Assembly: GCF_019097595.1 (NCBI RefSeq)
Contig: NC_080720.1
Span: forward strand, 30,642,852 to 30,706,851
Source of the DNA: Hemibagrus wyckioides
Taxonomy: Eukaryota > Chordata > Actinopteri > Siluriformes > Bagridae
Direction: 5' to 3'
Length of the DNA: 64,000 nt
Part shown: piece by piece, positions 12,786 to 24,300 of the stretch
Position numbering within the stretch: position 1 is the first letter of the stretch
Layout of the letters: each line of letters opens with the position of its first letter
Notes under the pieces: generated by a model
The model's input: only the letters and a program-made list of their open reading frames with translations
Told to the model about the DNA's origin: nothing
Database searches by the model: none
Position numbers and translations under genes: made by a program

Positions 12786-12854
<69 letters not shown>
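12786..12854. repeat. (AG)n microsatellite
   Basis: An uninterrupted AG repeat of about 69 bases next to a Tc1 fragment. Confidence 0.95.
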
Positions 12855-12857
<3 letters not shown>

Positions 12858-12930
12858 TCTATCTAATATTGGAATGCACAAATTTAATTTAACACATACA
12901 TTGCAGGAGCTTGTATCAACATATACCTTT

Positions 12931-12936
12931 TTTATT
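12931..12936 (-). terminator. Candidate polyadenylation signal for lypd6
   Basis: TTTATT on the plus strand is AATAAA in the lypd6 sense direction, about 640 bases after the lypd6 stop codon and just beyond the 3' UTR repeat array. The choice is positional only. Confidence 0.4.
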
Positions 12937-13089
12937 TGTTATATTATACAGTGCAATTCGTCTTGCAATGCTTATTTAATCTACTGTATTCCGTACAACA
13001 CTCTACCAATCATATGGTAAATATCAGAATGCTGTTATAAACACTTTACAGCAAGTATTGAGGAAAGAAAATATCTCCATGCTGAAATG

Positions 13090-13351
13090 TATAAAGCTAA
13101 CTGAAGTTATTAGGCATGAAGAAGATGATGATGATGATGATCATGCAGAGAGCGTCTCACTGAGCAGCTCAAAGCTAACTGAAGTTATTAAGCATGAAGA
13201 AGATGATGATGATGATGATGATCATGCAGAGAGCGTCTCACTGAGCAGCTCAAAGCTAACTAAAGTTTTTAAGCATAAAGAAGATGATGATGATGCAGAC
13301 GGCGCCTCCCGGGGAAACTCGAAGCTAACTGAAGTTATTAAGCAAGACGAA

Positions 13352-13391
<40 letters not shown>

Positions 13392-13640
13392 CAGAGAGCG
13401 GCTCACTGAGAAACTTAAAGCTAACTGAAGTTATTAAGCATGAAGATGATGATGATGATGATGATGATGCAGACCGCGTCTCACTCAGAAGTTCAACACT
13501 AACCGAAGTTATTAAGCAAGACGAAGATGATGATGATGATGATGATGATGCAGAGAGCGGCTCACTGAGCGGCTCAACACTAACTGAAGTTATTAAGCAT
13601 GAAGATGATGATGCAGAGAGTGCTGATTTTCCCAGGAGAC
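13090..13640 (-). repeat. Tandem repeat spanning the lypd6 stop codon and 3' UTR (about 7 units of 70-100 bp)
   Basis: Each unit has CTAACTGAAGTTATTAAGCA, then GAAGA(TGATGA)n, then GCAGAGAGCG(T/G)CTCACTGAG. Unit starts are near 13095, 13172, 13255, 13326, 13421, 13499 and 13580. The GAT tract varies from about 4 to 14 triplets. The copy at 13580-13614 is coding: on the minus strand it gives the end of LYPD6, including the [10 protein letters not shown] tail and the stop. The other copies lie in the 3' UTR. The plus-strand frame across the array (13058-13786, aspartate-rich) is antisense to the gene and not supported as coding. Confidence 0.85.
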
Positions 13641-16600
13641 ACTCTGATCACTCGGTTTATTGGGGAGATTGTAGAGAAGATGGCGGCAGTCTTGTTCCAC
13701 GGAACCGGCAGGTTACAGATGTTTCCTTCACAACAGGAAGCGCAGACCTGCAGAGTTTAAACAGCAGGGAGTTAAAAGGTGTTTAATGATGTATGTATGC
13801 AGTGTGATGATGTATGTATGCAGTGTAATGATGTATGTATGCAGTGTGATGATGTATGTATGCAGTGTAATGATGTATGTATGCAGTGTGATGATGTATG
13901 TATACAGTGTGATGATGTATGTATACAGTGTAATGATGTATGTATACAGTGTGATGATGTATGTATACAGTGTGATGATGTATGTATACAGTGTAATGTA
14001 TGTATACAGTGTAATGATGTATGTATACAGTGTGATGATGTATGTATACAGTGTGATGTATGTATACAGTGTGATGATGTATGTATACAGTGTGATGATG
14101 TATGTATACAGTGTGATGATGTATGTATACAGTGTAATGTATGTATGCAGTGTAATGATGTATGTATACAGTGTGATGATGTATGTATACAGTGTAATGA
14201 TGTATGTATACAGTGTGATGATGTATGTATACAGTGTGATGATGTATGTATACAGTGTAATGTATGTATGCAGTGTAATGATGTATGTATACAGTGTGAT
14301 GATGTATGTATGCAGTGTGATGTATGTATACAGTGTGATGATGTATGTATGCAGTGTGATGATGTATGTATGCAGTGTAATGATGTATGTATACAGTGTA
14401 ATGATGTATGTATGCAGTGTAATGATGTATGTATACAGTGTGATGTATGTATGCAGTGTAATGATGTATGTATGCAGTGTGATGTATGTATGCAGTGTAA
14501 TGATGTATGTATACAGTGTAATGATGTATGTATGCAGTGTAATGATGTATGTATACAGTGTGATGTATGTATACAGTGTGATGATGTATGTATACAGTGT
14601 GATGATGTATGTATACAGTGTGATGATGTATGTATGCAGTGTGATGTATGTATACAGTGTGATGTATGTATACAGTGTGATGATGTATGTATGCAGTGTG
14701 ATGATGTATGTATGCAGTGTGATGGATGTATGTATACAGTGTGATGTATGTATGCAGTGTGATGATGTATGTATGCAGTGTAATGATGTATGTATGCAGT
14801 GTGATGTATGTATGCAGTGTAATGATGTATGTATACAGTGTAATGATGTATGTATGCAGTGTAATGATGTATGTATACAGTGTGATGTATGTATACAGTG
14901 TGATGATGTATGTATACAGTGTGATGATGTATGTATACAGTGTGATGATGTATGTATGCAGTGTGATGTATGTATACAGTGTGATGTATGTATACAGTGT
15001 GATGATGTATGTATGCAGTGTGATGATGTATGTATGCAGTGTGATGGATGTATGTATACAGTGTGATGTATGTATGCAGTGTGATGATGTATGTATGCAG
15101 TGTAATGATGTATGTATGCAGTGTGATGATGTATGTATACAGTGTGATGATGTATGTATACAGTGTAATGTATGTATGCAGTGTGATGATGTATGTATGC
15201 AGTGTAATGATGTATGTATGCAGTGTGATGATGTATGTATACAGTGTGATGATGTATGTATACAGTGTAATGTATGTATACAGTGTGATGATGTATGTAT
15301 ACAGTGTAATGATGTATGTATACAGTGTAATGATGTATGTATGCAGTGTGATGATGTATGTATACAGTGTAATGATGTATGTATACAGTGTGATGATGTA
15401 TGTATACAGTGTGATGATGTATGTATGCAGTGTGATGTATGTATGCAGTGTGATGATGTATGTATGCAGTGTAATGATGTATGTATGCAGTGTGATGTAT
15501 GTATGCAGTGTGATGATGTATGTATACAGTGTGATGTATGTATGCAGTGTGATGATGTATGTATACAGTGTAATGATGTATGTATACAGTGTGATGATGT
15601 ATGTATACAGTGTGATGATGTATGTATGCAGTGTGATGTATGTATGCAGTGTGATGTATGTATGCAGTGTGATGATGTATGTATGCAGTGTAATGATGTA
15701 TGTATGCAGTGTAATGATGTATGTATACAGTGTAATGTATGTATACAGTGTAATGATGTATGTATGCAGTGTAATGATGTATGTATACAGTGTAATGATG
15801 TATGTATGCAGTGTGATGATGTATGTATACAGTGTAATGATGTATGTATACAGTGTAATGATGTATGTATGCAGTGTACTGATGTATGTATGCAGTGTGA
15901 TGTATGTATACAGTGTAATGATGTATGCAGTGTGATGTATGTATGCAGTGTAATGATGTATGTATGCAGTGTGATGTATGTATGCAGTGTGATGTATGTA
16001 TACAGTGTGATGATGTATGTATGCAGTGTGATGATGTATGTATACAGTGTAATGATGTATGTATACAGTGTGATGATGTATGTATACAGTGTGATGTATG
16101 TATGCAGTGTAATGATGTATGTATGCAGTGTAATGATGTATGTATGCAGTGTGATGTATGTATGCAGTGTGATGTATGTATGCAGTGTGATGTATGTATG
16201 CAGTGTGATGATGTATGTATGCAGTGTGATGATGTATGTATGCAGTGTAATGATGTATGTATACAGTGTGATGATGTATGTATGCAGTGTAATGATGTAT
16301 GTATGCAGTGTGATGTATGTATGCAGTGTGATGTATGTATGCAGTGTAATGATGTATGTATACAGTGTAATGATGTATGTATGCAGTGTAATGATGTATG
16401 TATACAGTGTGATGTATGTATGCAGTGTAATGATGTATGTATGCAGTGTGATGTATGTATGCAGTGTGATGTATGTATGCAGTGTAATGATGTATGTATA
16501 CAGTGTAATGATGTATGTATGCAGTGTGATGATGTATGTATGCAGTGTGATGTATGTATGCAGTGTGATGATGTATGTATGCAGTGTGATGATGTATGTA

Positions 16601-19600
16601 TGCAGTGTGATGATGTATGTATACAGTGTGATGTATGTATGCAGTGTGATGATGTATGTATGCAGTGTGATGATGTATGTATGCAGTGTGATGGATGTAT
16701 GTATACAGTGTGATGGATGTATGCAGTGTGATGATGTATGTATGCAGTGTGATGATGTATGTATGCAGTGTGATGATGTATGTATACAGTGCAATGTATG
16801 TATACAGTGTAATGATGTATGTATACAGTGTGATGATGTATGTATGCAGTGTGATGATGTATGTATGCAGTGTGATGTATGTATGCAGTGTAATGATGTA
16901 TGTATACAGTGTAATGATGTATGTATGGAGTGTAATGATGTATGTATGCAGTGTGATGATGTATGTATACAGTGTGATGATGTATGTATACAGTGTAATG
17001 TATGTATGCAGTGTAATGATGTATGTATACAGTGTAATGATGTATGTATGCAGTGTGATGATGTATGTATACAGTGTGATGATGTATGTATACAGTGTGA
17101 TGATGTATGTATACAGTGTAATGTATGTATGCAGTGTGATGATGTATGTATACAGTGTAATGATGTATGTATACAGTGTAATGATGTATGTATACAGTGT
17201 GATGATGTATGTATACAGTGTGATGATGTATGTATACAGTGTAATGTATGTATGCAGTGTGATGATGTATGTATACAGTGTAATGATGTATGTATACAGT
17301 GTAATGATGTATGTATGCAGTGTGATGTATGTATACAGTGTGATGATGTATGTATACAGTGTGATGATGTATGTATACAGTGTAATGTATGTATGCAGTG
17401 TAATGATGTATGTATACAGTGTGATGATGTATGTATGCAGTGTGATGATGTATGTATACAGTGTAATGATGTATGTATACAGTGTAATGATGTATGTATG
17501 CAGTGTAATGATGTATGTATACAGTGTGATGTATGTATGCAGTGTAATGATGTATGTATGCAGTGTAATGATGTATGTATACAGTGTAATGATGTATGTA
17601 TGCAGTGTAATGATGTATGTATACAGTGTGATGTATGTATACAGTGTGATGATGTATGTATACAGTGTGATGATGTATGTATGCAGTGTGATGATGTATG
17701 TATGCAGTGTGATGTATGTATACAGTGTGATGTATGTATACAGTGTGATGATGTATGTATGCAGTGTGATGATGTATGTATGCAGTGTGATGGATGTATG
17801 TATACAGTGTGATGATGTATGTATACAGTGTAATGATGTATGTATGCAGTGTAATGATGTATGTATACAGTGTAATGATGTATGTATGCAGTGTGATGAT
17901 GTATGTATACAGTGTAATGATGTATGTATACAGTGTAATGATGTATGTATGCAGTGTACTGATGTATGTATGCAGTGTGATGTATGTATACAGTGTAATG
18001 ATGTATGCAGTGTGATGTATGTATGCAGTGTACTGATGTATGTATACAGTGTAATGATGTATGTATGCAGTGTACTGATGTATGTATGCAGTGTGATGTA
18101 TGTATACAGTGTAATGATGTATGTATGCAGTGTGATGTATGTATACAGTGTAATGATGTATGTATGCAGTGTGATGTATGTATACAGTGTAATGATGTAT
18201 GTATGCAGTGTGATGTATGTATACAGTGTAATGATGTATGTATGCAGTGTGATGTATGTATACAGTGTAATGATGTATGTATGCAGTGTAATGATGTATG
18301 TATGCAGTGTGATGTATGTATACAGTGTAATGATGTATGTATGCAGTGTAATGATGTATGTATACAGTGTAATGATGTATGTATGCAGTGTAATGTATGT
18401 ATGCAGTGTAATGATGTATGTATACAGTGTAATGATGTATGTATGCAGTGTAATGATGTATGTATGCAGTGTAATGATGTATGTATGCAGTGTGATGTAT
18501 GTATACAGTGTAATGATGTATGTATGCAGTGTGATGTATGTATACAGTGTAATGATGTATGTATGCAGTGTGATGTATGTATACAGTGTAATGATGTATG
18601 TATGCAGTGTAATGATGTATGTATGCAGTGTGATGTATGTATACAGTGTAATGATGTATGTATGCAGTGTAATGATGTATGTATACAGTGTAATGATGTA
18701 TGTATGCAGTGTAATGATGTATGTATGCAGTGTAATGATGTATGTATGCAGTGTAATGATGTATGTATGCAGTGTAATGATGTATGTATGCAGTGTGATG
18801 TATGTATACAGTGTAATGATGTATGTATGCAGTGTGATGTATGTATACAGTGTAATGATGTATGTATGCAGTGTGATGTATGTATACAGTGTAATGATGT
18901 ATGTATGCAGTGTGATGTATGTATACAGTGTAATGATGTATGTATACAGTGTAATGATGTATGTATGCAGTGTGATGTATGTATACAGTGTAATGATGTA
19001 TGTATGCAGTGTGATGTATGTATACAGTGTAATGATGTATGTATGCAGTGTGATGTATGTATACAGTGTAATGATGTATGTATGCAGTGTGATGTATGTA
19101 TACAGTGTAATGATGTATGTATACAGTGTAATGATGTATGTATGCAGTGTGATGTATGTATACAGTGTAATGATGTATGTATGCAGTGTGATGTATGTAT
19201 ACAGTGTAATGATGTATGTATGCAGTGTAATGATGTATGTATACAGTGTAATGATGTATGTATACAGTGTAATGATGTATGTATACAGTGTAATGATGTA
19301 TGTATGCAGTGTGATGTATGTATACAGTGTAATGATGTATGTATGCAGTGTGATGTATGTATACAGTGTAATGATGTATGTATGCAGTGTAATGATGTAT
19401 GTATACAGTGTAATGATGTATGTATGCAGTGTAATGTATGTATACAGTGTAATGATGTATGTATGCAGTGTGATGTATGTATACAGTGTAATGATGTATG
19501 TATACAGTGTAATGATGTATGTATGCAGTGTGATGATGTATGTATACAGTGTAATGATGTATGTATACAGTGTAATGATGTATGTATGCAGTGTAATGAT

Positions 19601-21737
19601 GTATGTATGCAGTGTAATGATGTATGTATACAGTGTAATGATGTATGTATACAGTGTAATGATGTATGTATACAGTGTAATGATGTACATAAGGACCGGC
19701 TGTATGTTTTGTACCATGTGGGCTCGGTGCTGCACGCAGCCTGTGGACACACACTCGTCCTGCGACACACAGCGCTTCGTGACAGAGACACTTTGGCCAT
19801 CGGCATTCATCCGGTGACGCGTGTAGCAGAACCTGGTGTCTTTACAGATCAGAAAAAACATCAGGCGTCTTTCATCAACCTATTTGTGTCTCCTTCATCA
19901 ATGCAACGTGCTTTTTCACTGAGATTATCACATTATATTAAACCTGAGAGGAAGAAGAGAGTAAGGGCTGATTATAATAATTGAACTACTGTTATAATCC
20001 ATCTTTCTCTTCTTCGCACTCCAGATGAATTCTGTTTCCTCATCTCCTCATTTATAACCCTGTTTTGTGTCAGAATTGTATAAATAACAAAATATGACTA
20101 TTAAATACAGTGTGAATGTAGGGATGAAATCACACAGCAGATATGAATGTGATTAAATATTAATACTTATTCCTTTATTTCATTTACTTTACATTTTTAC
20201 AAAATTCTAATGTATGCATCAGTTCAACTCCATCAGTTCATCAGATATTTTGACGCTTAGTGTGTTGAGTGCAAAAGTTTTCACCCCCTGTGGTTTCATC
20301 ATGAAATGGGCAGGAAATAATTATAAATAATAACACAAAAGATCAGGATGTTTTGCCTTTAAGTGAGACCGCTTAAAGAGTCATAAAGGTTCCAGTTAAG
20401 GGGTTTAGGGAACGTACAAAGAAAGCAACAGAACTGTTAAAGAACTGTTAAAGTAAGTGTTTGAGTGTGTCCTGTACCTGATTAACAAGAAGAAAATATT
20501 AAATAAAACATAATTTTTAAAAAATGATAAAATGTGACTATCCTTCAATTTCATTATTAATCTAATATTAATAAATGAATCACAAGAAAAACAGCAATTA
20601 ATATCATATTAATATAAATGAATCTAATATTAATAAACAATGTAATAAATTAACTGATTATTAATAAATTTATATTAATAAATGAATCTAATAAATGAAT
20701 CAAATATTAATAAATTAATCACAACAAAAACAACAATTAATCTCCTATTAATATAAATGAATCTAATATTAATAAACAATGTAATAAATTAACTGAATAT
20801 TAATAAATTAATATATATTAATAAATTAATCGCAACAAAAATGAAAAATATTTGACTCTGTATGTGAAGGAAACCTAATGCACTAAGGCTAAGGGTATAC
20901 AAACTTTTGTGCTCCGGTCATTTTGGCTGTATTATAATTTAAAAATAATAGTATTTTAATTTTTATATATACTTTTAATCATGAATTCATATGATAAAGA
21001 AACACAAATTATGTGTGTGTGTACCTTTGGGGCAGTATTGGTCAGGAGCCCAGCGGTTGCAGGAGTAGTTATCTTCAGCATCTTCACAAGTGAAGCATTT
21101 AAATCCTCCGGGATGTGGAGTAGCTAAAAAATACAGATGTCTCCTTTATCAGTGCAGTCTGTGAGTTTTTCCTGTATTAAAAAGGTTAACATTTCCTAAA
21201 AAATATAATTCAATACTACAGGGAGAAGCAAACTTACACCAGCTATAGGTCTGGAAATCTAATAAGTAGCATGGAAACTGTAATTGTACCAAGGACGACA
21301 TAAAATAAATGATTATTTTTTAATATTTGTATAAAAACTGTACATCTTAACCCTTAAAATAAGGCATTTAAATCCTAATACAAGCAAAATAAATAAATAA
21401 ATGATCAGATTTTACTTGACTGTGATCATCACATTATATTAAACCTGAGAGTAAGAAGAATAAACCAAAGGGCTGATTATAATCATTTAATTGCAGTTGC
21501 ATTTTAATCCAACTCTCCTTCGTCCTCCAGATGAATTGGAGCGTGGGTTGAACACTACATTTTAAATAATAATAATTTAAAAATAAATAAATCTGACAAC
21601 TTATTTGTTTCCCCGTCACCTGACACATGGAGCTGCTGGATATCCGCCAGAGTAAAATCCCGGGACAGGACGGCGGTCAGCCAATCAGAAAGCAGCGTTC
21701 CTAGGAGAAGCCCGGTCAGTTTGAAGAAGACTTCCAT
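13580..21737 (-). CDS. lypd6: LYPD6, Ly6/uPAR-domain protein, 4 coding exons, 169 aa
   Basis: Coding exons in transcription order: 21737-21620, 21123-21025, 19839-19715, 13747-13580. The phases match and the total is 510 nt with stop. The start [20 protein letters not shown] gives a signal peptide; two upstream in-frame ATGs (21770, 21761) are possible. Then come [13 protein letters not shown], the LU-domain opening ([33 protein letters not shown]) and the closing block [19 protein letters not shown]. All 12 cysteines of human LYPD6 are present, and NKT is a likely glycosylation site. SRDFT and CNRWAPDxYCP fit LYPD6 better than LYPD6B. Family members are secreted or GPI-linked modulators of Wnt/LRP6 and nicotinic receptors. 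The C-terminus ([15 protein letters not shown]) is unlike the usual tail and lies in a tandem repeat. Intron 3 is almost wholly minisatellite, and its donor (ATG|GTACAA) is weak. Confidence 0.9.
13787..19684. repeat. 5.9-kb minisatellite, interleaved 18- and 21-bp units, filling lypd6 intron 3
   Basis: The unit is TGTATGTATRCAGTGTRA (18 bp), with or without an extra TGA (21 bp). About 300 units run with almost no other sequence. Variant positions are A/G in TATRCAG and A/G in GTRA. Rare unit types are a 22-bp form with GATGGATG (ending near 14744, 15066, 16713 and 17812), a 17-bp form (near 15917 and 18003), and GTACTGA variants near 15878, 17958, 18031 and 18071. From about 18100 to 19480 the array is dominated by a 39-bp dimer of one 21-mer and one 18-mer. 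The array occupies about 99% of the 5,967-bp intron. No unit has a stop codon in any minus-strand frame, so the very long reading frames here are artefacts of composition. Confidence 0.97.
19840..21024 (-). other. lypd6 intron 2, AT-rich
   Basis: The intron contains a locally duplicated ATTAATAAAT-rich block at about 20560-20840, with two copies offset by about 139 bases and sharing CAATTAAT and TAATAAACAATGTAATAAAT. No genes are seen. Confidence 0.6.
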
Positions 21738-22129
21738 GATGATTGCAGAGTTACTCAGCATCGCCTCCATGAGTCGTCTGGTCCAAAGCGGAGACAGAAA
21801 CCTTTAATGAATTAAGGGCTTAATTTGTTGTATTGCAGTAGTTCAGGGGAACAAGAGAGATCCAGCCACTTCTGTCCATATGGAAAAACTGTAAAGAGAA
21901 AATCTCTGAGCTGTTAATTCATTATAAGGTGTGTGTGTGTGGACATGGTGGAGTCAGATTAGTGAGTGAGCTAGATAAAGTGTGTGTGTGTGTGTGTAGC
22001 AGATGGACACAGTATGAGCCCATTGTGAAAGGGCAATCTCTAACGGCTCTGCTTTCACTCGCAGTGTGATTCTCTCTCAGCAGGAAAAAAAACTGGAATC
22101 CTTAATCCTTGAGATATCATCTTGTATGA

Positions 22130-22250
22130 ATCTTCTTAGACCTGTCCAGGGTGTACCCCTGCCTTTCACCCAATGTGTGGTGGGATAGGTTCCAGCAGAT
22201 CCCCGTGACCCTTATTAGGAATAAAGCGGGTATAGGAAATGGATGGATGG
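22130..22250 (+). mobile_element. LINE/SINE 3'-tail-like repeat
   Basis: The text runs CCTGTCCAGGGTGTACCCCT, then GGGATAGGTTCCAGCAGATC, CCCGTGACCC, AATAAAGCGGGTATAGGAAA and TGGATGGATGGAT. This is a very common 3' end of fish LINEs and their partner SINEs. Confidence 0.65.
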
Positions 22251-22848
22251 ATCTTCTTAGTTACATCTAGGAAAAACTGAAAAATTTCCCAACCTAATCT
22301 CTATATAACATGCACAGAAATATTCTGTATGTCCTACATGTTGATAGATTTTCACTGGGGAAAAATATAATCTGCGCTGACCTGATAGCCAGGATACTAC
22401 GGGAAACGGTGGATTGGATATCAGACAAAAGAATGAATTTGGTTTGATCCTGTAACACAGGGGTCCCTAACCTTTTCTGCACCATTTGATACAGGTCTGA
22501 CTGTCTAATCTCTCTGTCTGACTGTCTAATAGTTCTGTCTATCTGTCTGACTGTCTAATCTCTCTGTCTGACTGACTGTCTAATCTCTCTGTCTGTTTGT
22601 CTGGCTAATCTGTCTGTCTGACTGTCTAATCTCTCCATCTGTCTGTCTAATCTGTCTGTCTGTCTGACTGTCTAATCTCTGCAAAATAGAAAGTATTTTG
22701 TAAAGTGAAAAATGATTCTGCAGTAAATTCTGCAGTCTGAAGTATTATTTGTACTTTTAGAGTGTTATAATATAATAATCTGCTTGTGTAAGCAAATCTT
22801 CATTTATTTTCCAGTAGAGTAAAACTGTGTCAAATTCTTTCCTATGAT

Positions 22849-22863
<15 letters not shown>

Positions 22864-22913
<50 letters not shown>
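22864..22913. repeat. (AC)n microsatellite
   Basis: About 50 bases of AC repeat after a short TC run. Confidence 0.95.
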
Positions 22914-22916
<3 letters not shown>

Positions 22917-23849
22917 CAAAGGCAATAGGTTGAAAAATACACTATATATTTTTTTAAATCGAGTTTGGAAATGCCTCATATTTTGTGCTGCAAAGCCGAA
23001 CTTCATGTAAACAGGAGTTTAGATGTTCAGATGGTCACGAGTTAAATCTTACACACACACACACACACACACACACTCCTAACACTCATATTTCTCACAC
23101 ACACACTCAGTACACTTCCGTCATTCCATCAGACACTCATCCGGAGTGAGTGCGTGTCTGAAGTGTGATGATGATACGGGGGGAACTGAGCCTCGTCTCT
23201 GAACTCTATCGAGAGCTCTGTCATTTACGTGCAATGATTATTCTCTAATGGTGTATTAGAGTCATTAATTAAAAAGTGTGGACTAATTATCAGCACCAAT
23301 GGCAGCCAGAACATACCCTGAACTTTGTGCTTTCTGAGAAAAATAAAAGAAAATGAGAAAATGATTAGACAGTAGACAGACAGACAGACAGATTAGACAG
23401 AGATTAGACAGACAGAGAGATTAGACAGTCAGACAGACAGATAGATTAGACAGACAGACAGACAGAGAGATTAGACAGTTTGTGAAATAGTTCAAATACA
23501 GAAAGGATAAGCATTCAGGCATCTGACCTTTCAGTGACTTTTTTTGGATCAGTTCCAACATGTAGTCCTCTACTGGTTAGAAAACTAAGTCTATATGAAT
23601 TCTACACACATTGAGCCACTCGTTCTTGAGATATCACTCAAATGATGATCCTGATCGGACACAGGCGACCTAAAACCATTTCTGTCTGCTGCTGAGTGGC
23701 AGAGGCTTAAAAACTGTAATCTCTGGCAAACTGCTGCGGTATAAGAGCAATAAAACTGTTTGAGGTGGTAACTGTAACCTGTAACTGTAACTCCACTCAA
23801 CTCACACCCCTGTCACTGAGGATTATTCTGGAACAGCTCATTACTTACT

Positions 23850-24300
23850 ACCTGCTACATTTGAAGCGTTATAATAAAGATTAATCTATACATTTAGATA
23901 CTGAGAACTGTAAAGGTATTAAACTTCAGTGGATTAATCCTCAGCTCGCGCTCAAACTGAACAGAGAGAGACTGTGTCCAGTTTGAGCGCGAGTTGAGGA
24001 TTAATCCACTAAAGTTTAATACCTTTACAGCTTTACAGTTCTCTGTATCTAAATGTATAGATTACCCTTTATTATAACGCTTCATTTTTCGTAAAAACCG
24101 AAAAATGGCGCATGCGTCGATCAGAACAGCTACACCTGTCTGTCTGTCTTTCTAATCTCTGTGTCTGTCTGTCGGAGAGTAAGAGAGAGAGAGAGAGCTA
24201 CAGCTTTCTCTCTCTCTTACTGTCTGAGAGAGTAAGAGAGAGAGAAAGCTGTAGCTGTTCTGATTGACGCATGCGCCATTTTTCGGTTTTTACGCGGACG
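23850..24300. repeat. Two adjacent large inverted repeats upstream of lypd6
   Basis: First foldback: left arm about 23860-23965 (GCGTTATAATAAAGATTAAT, AGAACTGTAAAGGTATTAAA, AATCCTCAGCTCGCGCTCAA) and right arm about 23975-24085, the near-exact reverse complement, around a loop of about 20 bases. Second foldback: arms 24092-24135 and 24250-24297, with GTAAAAACCGAAAAATGGCG and CATGCG in one and the complement in the other. Inside it are shorter GAGAGTAAGAGAGAGAGA repeats. The arms of the second carry YY1-like (AAAATGGCG) and NRF1-like (GCGCATGCG) words. Confidence 0.8.

Larger units (their letters stand above)
10942..12930. other. Intergenic region between convergent sept10 and lypd6
   Basis: About 2 kb between the two 3' ends. 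It contains two family A Tc1 fragments (11091-11432 and 12465-12760), a TA microsatellite (about 11452-11485), a run of about 20 T near 11655, and a GA microsatellite (12786-12854). No coding sequence is recognised. The repeated TACTATACTACACTA-like text at 11850-12000 and its complement around 12190-12370 give a weak inverted repeat. Confidence 0.6.

Noticed and set aside
13787..19684. CRISPR-like array
   Set aside because: There are no spacers; the units are contiguous, and the host is a vertebrate.
13728..19861. Three minus-strand frames of more than 2,000 codons and plus-strand frames up to 1,040 codons
   Set aside because: All are produced by an 18/21-bp repeat that has no stop codons in most frames. 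The repeat is an intron between two well-supported lypd6 exons, and there is no non-repeat coding content.
13580..21737. LYPD6B instead of LYPD6
   Set aside because: The words SRDFT, CNRWAPD and [11 protein letters not shown] match LYPD6; LYPD6B differs at these places as I recall it.
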